Source: Hymenobacter mucosus (GTDB lineage: Bacteria > Bacteroidota > Bacteroidia > Cytophagales > Hymenobacteraceae). From it: 64,000 nucleotides of DNA. A model generated the notes under the pieces. The model was given only the letters and a program-made list of their open reading frames with translations. It was not told the DNA's origin and searched no databases. Location: positions 434,001 to 498,000 of the forward strand of contig NZ_FZNS01000003.1 of NCBI RefSeq assembly GCF_900188255.1, read 5' to 3'. Made by a program: the position numbers and the translations under genes. The first letter of the stretch is position 1. Each line of letters opens with the position of its first letter. This document shows positions 50,229 through 59,340 of this stretch, one piece after another.

Positions 50229-50867
50229 ATGACTCGTTTTTTCTTTCCTGTGCTCTTAGTAGGTGGGGTGTTGCTGGCCGCACCGTCCCAGGCACAATCC
50301 AAAAAGTCCAACGACGGCTGGGGCTCTTCTGATGGTTGGGGCACGCCTGCTCCGGCCAAGAAAGCTGCACCCGCCAAGAAAACCACTACTAAAGCTGCTC
50401 CAAAGGCCGCAGTGGTAGAAGAAACTGAGCTAGCTCCTGCTCCTGCCGCTGCTACTGACGCGGCCGCTGCTGGTGGATGGGGAGGCGCCTCCGGTGCTGC
50501 TTCAGCGGCTCCTGCCGCCGAAATGCAGCCCATCGGAGCTAGCTTGGCTCCCGGCTTCACGGCTGCTCCTTCACGCCGCGTAACCACTGACTACCGTGGT
50601 CGGCCGCTGGCTCCCTACGTGCGTCGCTCGGTGCGCGCGGCTGATCCAGTTCCGCCAGCACCTGCTCCGGCTCCCATTGCCGTACCTGCTCCTGAGCCAG
50701 AACCAGCACCAGTAGCCACCACCCCGGCTGCTCCTAAAGCTGCTTCAGCTACAGCTGGTGCCAAGAATGCTGGTGCTGCCGCTACCAAGAAAACGGCTGC
50801 TCCCGTTAAGAAAGCGGCTGCTCCTGCCAAGAAGAAGGCAGACGACGGTTGGGGTGGTGGCTGGTAA
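50229..50867 (+). CDS. exported Ala/Lys/Pro-rich protein with the APG...TDYxGRP motif, 212 aa
   Basis: Signal peptide MTRFFFPVLLVGGVLLAAPS then QAQ. A DGWG repeat at the start (NDGWGSSDGWG) recurs at the end (DDGWGGGW). Between them lie Ala/Lys/Pro tracts like histone H1-type tails and one motif copy: LAPGFTAAPSRRVTTDYRGR (about 106-125). This is the third member of the local family. Lys/Ala/Pro tails may bind nucleic acid or polysaccharide (inference). ATG 50229 starts the signal. Confidence 0.6.
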   Translation: MTRFFFPVLLVGGVLLAAPSQAQSKKSNDGWGSSDGWGTPAPAKKAAPAKKTTTKAAPKAAVVEETELAPAPAAATDAAAAGGWGGASGAASAAPAAEMQPIGASLAPGFTAAPSRRVTTDYRGRPLAPYVRRSVRAADPVPPAPAPAPIAVPAPEPEPAPVATTPAAPKAASATAGAKNAGAAATKKTAAPVKKAAAPAKKKADDGWGGGW

Positions 50868-50876
50868 TAACCAGCA

Positions 50877-50949
50877 TCCCCGGCTCTACTAACACAAACG
50901 CCCGAACGACAAGCTGTCGTTCGGGCGTTTGTGTTAGTAGAGCCGGGGA
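50877..50949. terminator. unusually long perfect hairpin (35-bp stem), bidirectional
   Basis: Two 35-bp arms without mismatch around AGC, between the third APG-motif gene (+) and the M16 peptidase (-), which converge here. It begins 9 bp past the first stop. Confidence 0.85.
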
Positions 50950-50979
50950 CGGAGCAGTGAGCAGGCTACTCGGCCTAGG

Positions 50980-52263
50980 TTAGACTTCTGCTTCTACCAG
51001 TTCAGGAGTTGATACTTCCTCGTTTGCTGCTTGGGCTCGGTAGTATAGGGTGCTGCAGTTGTCGGGGCGTAGGAGCTCCTGGGCGGCAGCTTGCACCTGG
51101 GCGGGCGTTACAGCCTGCACCTTCTCGCTTTCCTGATTGACAAGGTTGGCGTCGCCCATAAGTTTGCTGTAAGCCAAATTCATGGCGCGGTTTAGCAATT
51201 CTATTTCGCTAAACACAATGCTCGCCTCGGCTTGATTTTTCACTTTTTCTAGCTCCTCTACGGAAACTAGTTCGTTGCGAAGCCCTGCAATTACTTCTTC
51301 CACGGCGGCATCTGCTTCTTCCAGCGTTACGCCAGCATTCAGCTTGCCACTCACTACCACCAAGCCGGGCTCCAACGACCCCATTACGGAGGCTGAGATA
51401 GAGTTGAAGAGCGGCCGCTCTTTCACCAGCTGCTGATAGATACGGCTAGATTTGCCCCGACCCAGTACGTCGCTGAGCAGGTCTACAGGATAGTAAGCCG
51501 CGCTTTCACGGCCAGGCATGTGGTATACTTTATAAAGCGCCGACAACGGAACGTTGGCTGTTACTTCTAGGAAGCGGGCTTCCGTTTGGCGAGGCTCCTG
51601 GGGTAAGTTACGCTCATAGCGAGTACCACCGGGAATGGGGCCAAACCACTTTTCGGCCAAACGTTGGGCCTCGGCCTTCGTTACGGCACCAGCCACTACC
51701 ATAATTGCATTGGCCGGAGAGTAATGCTTGCCAAAGAAGTTGCGCACTTGCTGCATGGTAGCATCCTCAATATGGCTTACTTCCTTGCCAATAGTAGCCC
51801 AGCTGTAAGGGTGCTGCTGATAAGCCAAGGGGCGAAGTTTCAGCCACACGTCGCCGTAGGGCTGGTTGAGGTAGTTCTGCTTGAACTCTTCTACCACCAC
51901 TTTGCGCTGCACCTCCAGGCCGTTTTCTGAGAAAGCCAAGCTTAGCATCCGATCAGATTCCAGCCAGAAACCGGTTTCCAGGTTGGCAGCGGGTAGAGTG
52001 AGGTAGTAGTTGGTAATGTCGGGGGAGGTGAAGGCATTGTTCTCGCCGCCTACCATCTGCAACGGCTCGTCGTAACTGGGAATGTTAACGGAGCCGGAAA
52101 ACATCAGGTGCTCAAACAAATGGGCAAAGCCCGTGTGCTGCGGGTCTTCATCGCGCGAGCCCACGTTATAAAGCACGTTGAGCACCGCCATGGGCGTGGT
52201 GTGGTCTTCGTGCACTATGCAGCGTAGGCCGTTAGCAAGGGTGAATTCTTCGAAATGAATCAT
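50980..52263 (-). CDS. M16-family zinc peptidase, 427 aa
   Basis: Active-site HLFEH (H48, E51, H52) in a DPQHTGFAHLFEHLMFSGS setting, with the later ERKVVVEEF-like RKVVVEEFKQN (E for the third ligand) typical of pitrilysin/insulysin-type proteases. A middle segment and a C-terminal inactive lobe complete the one-chain M16B type; such proteins often pair with a second subunit, and none is adjacent. No signal peptide, so it may be cytosolic. Confidence 0.9.
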   Translation of the reverse strand: MIHFEEFTLANGLRCIVHEDHTTPMAVLNVLYNVGSRDEDPQHTGFAHLFEHLMFSGSVNIPSYDEPLQMVGGENNAFTSPDITNYYLTLPAANLETGFWLESDRMLSLAFSENGLEVQRKVVVEEFKQNYLNQPYGDVWLKLRPLAYQQHPYSWATIGKEVSHIEDATMQQVRNFFGKHYSPANAIMVVAGAVTKAEAQRLAEKWFGPIPGGTRYERNLPQEPRQTEARFLEVTANVPLSALYKVYHMPGRESAAYYPVDLLSDVLGRGKSSRIYQQLVKERPLFNSISASVMGSLEPGLVVVSGKLNAGVTLEEADAAVEEVIAGLRNELVSVEELEKVKNQAEASIVFSEIELLNRAMNLAYSKLMGDANLVNQESEKVQAVTPAQVQAAAQELLRPDNCSTLYYRAQAANEEVSTPELVEAEV

Positions 52264-52786
52264 AGGGGCAGGGAAAATCTACCAGAGCCAGTGGGATACT
52301 ATCAAACTCGCAGCCGCAAGTAGAAGTTTCGGGTGGAGCTGCTAGGGCAAGTACGGAAGAAGCGCGACGGCGACCAAGCCACAAGGAGCAGCCTAGCCCC
52401 TGTATTCATTAGAGAGGGGTAGGCAGGAAGCAGGAACGGATAGCAACGCCAGCTAATTACCCCCGAAGGCAGTAGTACCTAAAGTGCGGCCGCAGAACGA
52501 GGCAGTTAGGTAGGCTTACGAAGCTTTGATGCCTGTTTTATGCAGGTACTTAGTGCCCTCACCTCCTTGTAAGAGCGTAAGTAGTTGCCGCCTTGAGTAG
52601 CCAGTGCCATCTACTCCGCCGGGTTTAGGAGCGGCATACTACCAGAGGCAGGGAGTAGAGGACTAAGGGAGTAGAATGCAGGACGGGTAATGTACCTGCG
52701 TATAGTGCAAAATACACAGAGTAATTTTCCTTCCCTTGTAAAGCCGTACTTTTGGCCCTACCCTCCAACTCTACCGCCTGCCGCCC
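52264..52786. other. intergenic region upstream of the E1 gene
   Basis: 523 bp with no recognised gene. It holds the E1 promoter box near its right end and is otherwise without obvious repeats. Confidence 0.5.
52747..52754 (+). promoter_or_regulatory. TAnnTTTG -7 box of the E1 gene
   Basis: TACTTTTG is an exact match, 32 nt before ATG 52787. Confidence 0.6.
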
Positions 52787-54766
52787 ATGCGCTTCGACCG
52801 GAAAGATTACTCCAATGAAACTCTCCTTTTCCTCTATCAGCACCTACTGAAACCGCGTCTGATTGAGGAGAAAATGCTGATTCTGCTGCGGCAAGGAAAG
52901 GTAAGCAAATGGTTTTCGGGTATTGGGCAGGAGGCTATTTCGGTGGGGAGCACGCTGGCCCTGGAGCCCGACGAGTACATCTTGCCGCTGCACCGCAACC
53001 TGGGCGTGTTCACTGGACGCAACATTCCGCTAGACCGCCTCTTTGCGCAGTGGCAGGGCAAAACCACGGGCTTCACCAAGGGCCGCGACCGGTCTTTCCA
53101 CTTTGGCACCAACGAGCACCACATTGTGGGCATGATTAGCCACCTCGGACCCCAGCTAGCCGTAGCCGATGGCATTGCCCTAGCCGACAAGCTGGACGAG
53201 CGGCCTAAAGTAACCGTAACCTACAGCGGGGATGGCGGCGCCTCCGAAGGTGACTTTCACGAGGCGCTAAACGTAGCAGGGGTGTGGCAGCTACCCGTCA
53301 TCTTTATTATTGAGAACAATGGCTACGGCCTGAGTACTCCTTCCAACGAGCAGTTTCGCTTCAAGCAATTCATTGACAAAGGTCCCGCCTACGGCATAGA
53401 AGCCGTGCAAGTAGACGGCAACAATGTGCTGGAAGTGTACGATACGGTGCGCCGTCTAGCCGAGGATTTACGCCAGAACCCCCGCCCCGTGCTGCTGGAG
53501 GCCCTGACCTTTCGGATGCGCGGCCACGAGGAAGCCAGCGGAACCAAGTACGTACCCCAGGAACTGTTTGACCAGTGGGCACAAAAGGACCCAGTGGAAA
53601 CCTACGAGCGGTGGCTTTTGCAGGAAGGAGCCCTCGACGAGCCAGCTCGTCAGCGCTTCCGCGAAACCATCAAGCGTGAAATCGATGAGGCCCTGCGCAT
53701 AGCCGATGCCGTACCCATGCCGACGGCCAGCGCCGCCCAGGAGCTAGCCGATATGTATCAACCCTTTGAGGCACCCAGCCAAGCACCCGCTGCCGACGCT
53801 GCTACTACTGAAAAGCGGTACGTTGATGCCATTTCCGATGGCCTACGTCAGAGCATGGAAAAGTACCCTGAGCTGGTGCTCATGGGCCAGGATATTGCCG
53901 AATACGGCGGGGTATTTAAAGTGACGGAAGGCTTTGTATCTCAGTTTGGGAAGGGTCGGGTGCGCAACACGCCTTTGTGCGAGTCGGCCATTGTGGGGGC
54001 TGGGCTGGGGCTTAGCATAAAGGGCAAAAAAGCCATGGTGGAAATGCAGTTTGCTGATTTCGTGACCTGTGGCTTTAATCAGATTGTCAACAACTTGGCC
54101 AAGAGCCACTACCGTTGGGGGCAGAACGCCGACGTAGTAGTACGCATGCCTACGGGCGCTGGCACCGCGGCTGGCCCGTTTCATTCCCAGAGCAACGAGG
54201 CCTGGTTTACGCACACCCCAGGGTTGAAAGTCGTATTCCCAAGTAACCCAGTAGATGCGAAGGGCTTGCTTTGTGCCGCCTTTGAGGACCCTAATCCGGT
54301 TATCTTCTTTGAGCATAAGCTCCTGTACCGCAGCATCACCGCCCCCGTGCCTGATGCCTACTATACCACGCCCATTGGGAAGGCGGCCCTCATGCGGGAA
54401 GGCGATGAGATGAGCATTGTTACCTACGGGGCTGGAGTGCACTGGGCTTCTCACCTCGCCGATGAACTCAACCTCTCGGCCGATATTTTGGACCTGCGCA
54501 CTCTCTTGCCCTGGGATGAAGACGCTGTGCGCCGCACCGTAACTAAAACGGGGCGCCTCATTATTCTGCACGAAGACACGCTGGTAGGAGGCCTGGGTGG
54601 TGAAATTGCGGCCTGGGTTGCCGAGCATTGCTTTCAGCACCTCGATGCCCCCGTGCAACGGGTAGCCTCGCTGGATACAGCCGTACCCTTCGCTCCTCCG
54701 CTGGAAAAGGTATTCCTCCCCCAGCAGCGCCTCCGCGAAACTGTGGAGAAGCTTCGCAACTATTAG
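52787..54766 (+). CDS. alpha/beta-fused 2-oxoacid dehydrogenase E1 (branched-chain type), 659 aa
   Basis: Thiamine-diphosphate enzyme. The N-terminal half (about 1-325) is E1-alpha with GDGGASEGDFHEALN (about 147-161) and ENN closing the ThDP motif. The C-terminal half (about 340-659) is E1-beta with RYVDAISDGLRQSMEKYP, GQDIAEYGGVFKVTEG, and the late FEHKLLYR. The natural fusion is common in Bacteroidota. It would decarboxylate branched-chain 2-oxoacids for the BCDH complex; E2 and E3 are not nearby. Pyruvate-type activity cannot be excluded. Confidence 0.92.
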   Translation: MRFDRKDYSNETLLFLYQHLLKPRLIEEKMLILLRQGKVSKWFSGIGQEAISVGSTLALEPDEYILPLHRNLGVFTGRNIPLDRLFAQWQGKTTGFTKGRDRSFHFGTNEHHIVGMISHLGPQLAVADGIALADKLDERPKVTVTYSGDGGASEGDFHEALNVAGVWQLPVIFIIENNGYGLSTPSNEQFRFKQFIDKGPAYGIEAVQVDGNNVLEVYDTVRRLAEDLRQNPRPVLLEALTFRMRGHEEASGTKYVPQELFDQWAQKDPVETYERWLLQEGALDEPARQRFRETIKREIDEALRIADAVPMPTASAAQELADMYQPFEAPSQAPAADAATTEKRYVDAISDGLRQSMEKYPELVLMGQDIAEYGGVFKVTEGFVSQFGKGRVRNTPLCESAIVGAGLGLSIKGKKAMVEMQFADFVTCGFNQIVNNLAKSHYRWGQNADVVVRMPTGAGTAAGPFHSQSNEAWFTHTPGLKVVFPSNPVDAKGLLCAAFEDPNPVIFFEHKLLYRSITAPVPDAYYTTPIGKAALMREGDEMSIVTYGAGVHWASHLADELNLSADILDLRTLLPWDEDAVRRTVTKTGRLIILHEDTLVGGLGGEIAAWVAEHCFQHLDAPVQRVASLDTAVPFAPPLEKVFLPQQRLRETVEKLRNY

Positions 54767-54929
54767 CGCTACCTGTGTTTCCGAGCGGCTTCCTGACCCC
54801 GTAGTGGAAAAGCAAATGCGCTTTATGTATCATCAATAGCACAAGGAAAAGCGGGCGTACTGAACCGTTGCCAATTGTGTACTTTGCCCATTTTATTCTT
54901 CTGTTGATCAGAAGCTCACCTTGATTTTT

Positions 54930-55247
54930 ATGAATGCATCCGGAGCATTTCGCCGCCTGAGCCTGCTATTGCTGGCGGCGTTGCTGCTACTCAGTGCGCC
55001 GGCCTGTCACCGCTACCGGTTGCCTAGTCCTAAGGGGCCGCCCCAGCCGAAAGTGAAAAAAGCGGCGTCAACCTCTGACAACCAATCGGCCGACGGGCGT
55101 GATATGTCGGTGGATAAAGGCGAGGTGAAAACCCAAAAGAACAGCTACGACAAAAATGGCCTCTTGAAAAAGCCCAAATACGAGCGGCGGCGGTTGAAGC
55201 GGAAAGTAGGCCAGCGCAAATTCTTAGGCATCACGTTACCATTCTAA
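54930..55247 (+). CDS. small basic lipoprotein, 105 aa
   Basis: Signal peptide with LLLLSAPAC (lipobox C29) followed by a Lys/Arg-rich, disordered region (KGPPQPKVKKAASTS, later KKPKYERRRLKRKVGQRK). The start used is ATG 54930; a TTG 9 bp upstream is also in frame. Unknown role; similar basic lipoproteins occur next to each other in this genome region. Confidence 0.55.
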   Translation: MNASGAFRRLSLLLLAALLLLSAPACHRYRLPSPKGPPQPKVKKAASTSDNQSADGRDMSVDKGEVKTQKNSYDKNGLLKKPKYERRRLKRKVGQRKFLGITLPF

Positions 55248-55314
55248 CGTATACCTACGCAGAAGTCCTAAGGCTCCTGTTATCCCTTCTCTTTCATTGT
55301 GTTAGTAACCTGAT

Positions 55315-55647
55315 ATGCGCTACATATTACTGTCAGTAGCCCTGCTGTGGGGGCTATGTTCACATGATGCCCACGCCCAACTAGAAGGCAAGACATCGGG
55401 TAAGCAGCGGCGCGAAAACCGCCGTGCCTTGCGCGATGCCAACCGCTACCCTGCTGAGTACAAAGAATCGCACTTGGCCGTAACGAAAGCGGAGCTAAAA
55501 GACGGAAATGGAGGCCGACAAGCCGTAGTAAAACCCGCCGACGGCCGCGCCGATTACCAGTTCGACCGGACTGGTGAGCCCCGTGCTAGCGAACCATCCC
55601 GTGCAAATCTTCGTCTTCGCAGAAAGGAAAAACAACCCACCCCGTAA
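55315..55647 (+). CDS. small exported basic protein, 110 aa
   Basis: Signal peptide MRYILLSVALLWGLCSHDA with AHAQ cut site, then a charged low-complexity chain (GKQRRENRRALRDANRYPAE) rich in Arg, Lys, Ala. Lies 17 bp before the YtxJ gene. Unknown role. Confidence 0.55.
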   Translation: MRYILLSVALLWGLCSHDAHAQLEGKTSGKQRRENRRALRDANRYPAEYKESHLAVTKAELKDGNGGRQAVVKPADGRADYQFDRTGEPRASEPSRANLRLRRKEKQPTP

Positions 55648-55663
55648 CTTAACCCTTTCCAAT

Positions 55664-56005
55664 ATGACTCCCTGGCAACCACTTACCCAAGCTGAGCAAC
55701 TCACCGAAATCGTTCGGGAGTCGCACGAGCAGCCAGTAATCATCTTCAAGCACAGCACTACCTGCTCCATCAGTGCGGCCGCTAAGGCCAAGGTAGAGCG
55801 GCAATGGGACGGTGCTGGCCTAGAAGGCACTAAAGTGTACTACCTCGATTTGCTGCGCTTCCGACCCATTTCTCAGGAAATAGCGGAAAAGTTTGGCGTC
55901 CGGCACGAGTCGCCTCAACTGCTTCTCATTCAAGATGGAGAGTGCCGCTATGATGCATCGCACATGGGCATCCGCCTCAGCGACGTGAAAAGCCTCGTTA
56001 GTTAA
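55664..56005 (+). CDS. ytxJ: YtxJ-type bacillithiol-system redox protein, 113 aa
   Basis: Thioredoxin-like with one redox Cys in IIFKHSTTCSIS (27-38; C34), the signature of YtxJ, a monothiol partner in bacillithiol metabolism in Firmicutes and Bacteroidota. VYYLDLLRFRPIS and ESPQLLLIQDG complete the fold. ATG 55664 is the start of homology. It may reduce or deglutathionylate-like (debacillithiolate) proteins; inferred from family. Confidence 0.88.
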   Translation: MTPWQPLTQAEQLTEIVRESHEQPVIIFKHSTTCSISAAAKAKVERQWDGAGLEGTKVYYLDLLRFRPISQEIAEKFGVRHESPQLLLIQDGECRYDASHMGIRLSDVKSLVS

Positions 56006-56027
56006 GCGTAAGACCAACGTCTTTCTA

Positions 56028-56082
56028 AAAAAGGAACGTGCCGAGCGTAGCTTTTATGTAGCTGCCCGGCACGTTCCTTTTT
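56028..56082. terminator. terminator between YtxJ and OsmC genes
   Basis: Perfect 16-bp stem AAAAAGGAACGTGCCG with a 23-nt loop containing a second small hairpin. Serves both converging genes. Confidence 0.85.
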
Positions 56083-56101
56083 CCTGTTTACTAGTGTCCG
56101 G

Positions 56102-56506
56102 CTACACGTAGTCGAACTGAACCTCCTGCTGAATTTCAGGGTTCAAGCTAAGAGCTACTGGGCAGGTACGGGCGGCATTTTCCAAGATGGTGCGTTCTTT
56201 TTCGGAAAGAGAGGCTGGCATCTGGAAGCGCACGTCAATTTGCCGAATACGGCGTGGTTCGGCAGCCATATGCTTCGTTACATCGTACTGAACGCCAGTG
56301 AGGTCTAGCTCATGTCGGTCAGCTACAATCCCCATAATCGTCATCATGCACGCACCCAGGGCCGCGCTAACAAGGTCAGTGGGTGAGAAAGCTTCCCCTC
56401 GGCCGTGGTTGTCCACGGGGGCGTCGGTAAGGATGGTGTTGCCGGAGGCCACGTGGGTGGCTTCGGTGCGGAGGTGGCCGGCGTAGCGGGCGGTGGCAGT
56501 GCTCAT
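56102..56506 (-). CDS. OsmC/Ohr-family peroxidase-like protein, 134 aa
   Basis: The two redox Cys are C53 (LGACMMTIMG) and C115 (RTCPVALSL), the OsmC plan, with an N-terminal R-G-D type loop DNHGRGEAFSPTDL. Reduces organic hydroperoxides using thiols. Short but complete. It is divergent from the outer-membrane gene at 56531. Confidence 0.9.
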   Translation of the reverse strand: MSTATARYAGHLRTEATHVASGNTILTDAPVDNHGRGEAFSPTDLVSAALGACMMTIMGIVADRHELDLTGVQYDVTKHMAAEPRRIRQIDVRFQMPASLSEKERTILENAARTCPVALSLNPEIQQEVQFDYV

Positions 56507-56530
56507 CAGATAGAAAAATTAGGCAATACG

Positions 56531-57427
56531 ATGCTGGTAAATTTACGTACTTTCGACAGTGTTGGCGGTTCCCAAGGCTGGGAGCGGCTACCGTTCCACC
56601 GTTTCTTTTCCTTGCGACCTGTGCGTATACAGTTAGTCTTGGGCGGCAGCGCGCTGCTGGCCCTCTTGGGAGCCAGCCCGGCCGTGCAGGCTCAACAAAT
56701 GAGCAGTGCAGCTGCGGCGCCGAGCAATGAAGACGCCTCCTACCGCAAAGAGTTTACCTACGGCATTAACTTCAACACCCGCGGGGGGCTAATCGGGGGT
56801 ATTTCGGTTCGCTCTACCCGCATGCTTAACCAAGACTGGGCCCGCTTTTGGAGCATTGAAGGAGTGGAGGTAAAGCATCCCAAGGAGCAGAAAGTCTCCA
56901 ATAGCGTAGGGGGGCAGTATGTGCTCGGAAAAACCAATTACATGTATGCGCTGCGCCCTAGCGTGGGTGTGCAGCGAGTTATCTTCCGGAAAGCTCCCGA
57001 TACGGGCGTGCAAGTAAACGCGCTGATAGGAGGTGGGCCATCCATTGCCCTGCTCATGCCTTACTATATTGCCTACGACTACACGGAGCGCAATTCGCAG
57101 GGGCAGCCCGTTGGCTCTATCACCGATGTTCGCAACGAGCAGTTCGACCCGCAGATACATTCTACACAGCGCATCCTCGACCGTGCCCCGCTCTTTACTG
57201 GTGTTGGGGAAACCAAGCCACATGTTGGCGTACACGTACGGGGGGCGCTGGGCTTTGAGTACGGGCGCTACCGAGATGCTGTGGCTGGGGTAGAAACGGG
57301 CTTCCTCTTTGAAGCATACACGAAGCGCTTGCCCATTTTGCGCGCCAACCAGGTAGACGATAACAAACTGAATCGCTCATTCTACCCTTCCGTGTACCTA
57401 ACTCTTTATTTAGGACACCGGAGCTAG
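56531..57427 (+). CDS. putative outer-membrane beta-barrel protein, 298 aa
   Basis: A leader of about 55 residues ends in a signal-like LLALLGASPAVQAQ. The mature part is a run of amphipathic strands (TYGINFNTRGGLIGGISV, NYMYALRPSVGVQRVI, VHVRGALGFEYGRY, VYLTLYLGHRS) with a C-terminal aromatic/Leu end, typical of small barrels. No specific family seen. The long N-terminal leader may mean the true start is a GTG near 56620. Confidence 0.65.
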   Translation: MLVNLRTFDSVGGSQGWERLPFHRFFSLRPVRIQLVLGGSALLALLGASPAVQAQQMSSAAAAPSNEDASYRKEFTYGINFNTRGGLIGGISVRSTRMLNQDWARFWSIEGVEVKHPKEQKVSNSVGGQYVLGKTNYMYALRPSVGVQRVIFRKAPDTGVQVNALIGGGPSIALLMPYYIAYDYTERNSQGQPVGSITDVRNEQFDPQIHSTQRILDRAPLFTGVGETKPHVGVHVRGALGFEYGRYRDAVAGVETGFLFEAYTKRLPILRANQVDDNKLNRSFYPSVYLTLYLGHRS

Positions 57428-57468
57428 GTTGAGGTCATTGGGAGAGATATCCTCGCATCACTCATTTT

Positions 57469-57504
57469 GCGCCCGCTTTCTGTTAGTTGTCAGAAAGCGG
57501 GCGC
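57469..57504. terminator. terminator after the barrel gene
   Basis: 14-bp stem GCGCCCGCTTTCTG with TTAGTTGT loop. Confidence 0.8.
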
Positions 57505-57592
57505 GGTGCTTTCCGGCGGACTTACCACCCGATGGGAACATTTTCGGCGCTACGGTGTCTCATTAACCGGTAGTCAATCCCCAATTACCAGC

Positions 57593-57600
57593 TACCTTTG
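57593..57600 (+). promoter_or_regulatory. TAnnTTTG -7 box 4 nt before lipA start
   Basis: TACCTTTG. The expected start of transcription, a few bases downstream, falls at or next to ATG 57605, suggesting a leaderless or near-leaderless mRNA. Confidence 0.6.
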
Positions 57601-57604
57601 TATT

Positions 57605-58510
57605 ATGGATGACTTGTTGCTGACTCTGCCTATTATTCAGCCGGAAGCGGCGGCTCCGGCCAAGCCGCGCAAGCCCGATTGGCTGCGGGTGAAGCTGCCC
57701 GTGGGTCCAGCCTATGCCAACGTCCGCCGCTTGGTGGATGAGCATAAGCTGAACACGATCTGCGAGAGTGGCAACTGCCCGAATATGGGCGAATGCTGGG
57801 GCGCTGGCACCGCTACGTTCATGATTCTGGGCAACGTGTGCACCCGTTCCTGCTCTTTCTGTGCCGTGGCTACTGGCCGTCCCACCGAGTACGATACCGA
57901 CGAGCCTCGCCGGGTAGCGGAAGCTATTCAACTCATGGGCGTGAAGCACGCAGTTATTACCTCCGTAAACCGCGACGAACTAAAAGACCGTGGCGCAAGC
58001 ATCTGGTATGAAACGGTGGTGCAAACCAAACTGCTCAGTCCTACTACTACCATTGAAACCCTAATTCCAGACGTGAAGGCCAACTGGGCCGCGTTGGATA
58101 CCATGATTGCGGGTGGCCAAGAGGTAGTATCGCACAACGTGGAAACGGTAGGTAGCCTTTACCGCCTTGTGCGCCCTCAAGCCAAGTACGACCGTAGTCT
58201 GGAGCAAATTCGGCGAACCAAAGAAGCTGGTAAGCGCACGAAATCGGGTATCATGCTGGGCCTGGGCGAAACCAAAGAGGAAATGTACCGGGCCATGGAC
58301 GACCTAGTGGCTAATGGCCTCGATATTCTCACGCTGGGCCAGTACCTGCAACCAACGAAGCGGCACTTGGAAGTAGCCGAGTTTATTCACCCCGACCTAT
58401 TTGCCCACTACCGTGAGGAAGGTTTGGCCCGGGGCCTGAAATACGTGGAAAGCGGCCCGCTGGTACGTAGTAGCTACCACGCCGAGCGTCACGTGAACGT
58501 CCCAATCTAA
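57605..58510 (+). CDS. lipA: lipoyl synthase, 301 aa
   Basis: Radical-SAM enzyme inserting two sulfurs into octanoyl-lipoyl domains. It has the auxiliary cluster motif [12 protein letters not shown] (C53, C58, C64) and the radical-[11 protein letters not shown] (C79, C83, C86), with GLGETKEEM later and the closing RSSYHAE that supplies the Ser ligand. ATG 57605 begins MDDLLLTLP; an upstream in-frame stretch from 57467 overlaps a terminator and is not used. Lipoyl groups are needed by the E2 partner of the E1 at 52787. Confidence 0.96.
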   Translation: MDDLLLTLPIIQPEAAAPAKPRKPDWLRVKLPVGPAYANVRRLVDEHKLNTICESGNCPNMGECWGAGTATFMILGNVCTRSCSFCAVATGRPTEYDTDEPRRVAEAIQLMGVKHAVITSVNRDELKDRGASIWYETVVQTKLLSPTTTIETLIPDVKANWAALDTMIAGGQEVVSHNVETVGSLYRLVRPQAKYDRSLEQIRRTKEAGKRTKSGIMLGLGETKEEMYRAMDDLVANGLDILTLGQYLQPTKRHLEVAEFIHPDLFAHYREEGLARGLKYVESGPLVRSSYHAERHVNVPI

Positions 58511-58521
58511 GGAGGCTTTAT

Positions 58522-58585
58522 CCAGCTTATACCACAAAAGGCCCAGCACCGCTCCGGTTGCTGGGCCTTTTGTGGTATAAGCTGG
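58522..58585. terminator. strong bidirectional terminator, 27-bp stem
   Basis: Perfect inverted repeat around CCGCTCCGGT ending lipA (+) and the converging lipoprotein gene (-). Confidence 0.9.
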
Positions 58586-58607
58586 TACGCTAGTGATGGC
58601 GGCGCCT

Positions 58608-59234
58608 TTACAGTCCAATCCGTTTCAGGTAGGCATCGTTGTTCACGTACATGATGTAGGTTTTCTGGGTGCCCGCGGCCCGTTGTAGGTTGTAGTGCGC
58701 CGCCGCTAACAGCCGTTGGCTTTGCCGGCCCATGCGGTGGCTCCAGAACACTACAACGGTGTAGTCGGCGGAAGACTCCATGGCGCTAACCCGACTACCA
58801 CCTACCGTGCGCAGGAAAGGAGCCAACTGCGCAAAGGACAGGAGGCTGTCGGGTAGCGTTTGTGAAACCGGAGGGAAGACATCGAGCGATTTGCGGTGAT
58901 TCCACTCCAGGTTCGGGAATCCATTGGCATTGCAGCTCACGTAATAAGACACGAGTTGGCCGGCTCGGTTGTAGTACAGCAACTGTAGGGGCTGGCCATG
59001 GTGAGTAGCCTCACGCTGGCGTGCTGGGGGCTGTTTCTTAAGAAAGGTGAGGTAGCTAGTATCCAGTGCAAAGCTTTTGCCGGGGGCAGTGCCTACGCCA
59101 TACGCCTGGGCGTACTGCCTCACTTGAGGGAAATCAATGGTCTGGGTTTGGCGCATTCCGTACAGTCCTTCGCCAACTGTAGCACAACCAACCATACTTA
59201 GGCTGCTCAGCAACAGAAGGAAGGTAGGGCGCAT
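58608..59234 (-). CDS. hypothetical lipoprotein, 208 aa
   Basis: Signal with LSMVGC (lipobox C17) from ATG 59234. The mature part has GKSFALDTSYLTFLKKQPPA and a thioredoxin-like strand VVVFWSHRMGRQSQRLLAAA (FWSHRMG near a CxxC place but without Cys), then IMYVNNDAYLKRIGL. It may be a thioredoxin-fold relative without catalytic cysteines. Function unknown. Confidence 0.6.
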   Translation of the reverse strand: MRPTFLLLLSSLSMVGCATVGEGLYGMRQTQTIDFPQVRQYAQAYGVGTAPGKSFALDTSYLTFLKKQPPARQREATHHGQPLQLLYYNRAGQLVSYYVSCNANGFPNLEWNHRKSLDVFPPVSQTLPDSLLSFAQLAPFLRTVGGSRVSAMESSADYTVVVFWSHRMGRQSQRLLAAAHYNLQRAAGTQKTYIMYVNNDAYLKRIGL

Positions 59235-59275
59235 GTACTCCAAAAGATAGTTTGCTGCCATCGTCCGTCACCCAT

Positions 59276-59305
59276 AAAAAAGCCTCTTCCAAAGAAAGAG
59301 GCTTC
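59276..59305 (-). terminator. terminator of the DUF4136 gene
   Basis: AGCCTCTT/AAGAGGCT stem with flanking A-run (T-run on the minus strand). Confidence 0.8.
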
Positions 59306-59340
59306 TCACATACAAAAGGTTGTCTGCTTGGCTTATTGTT

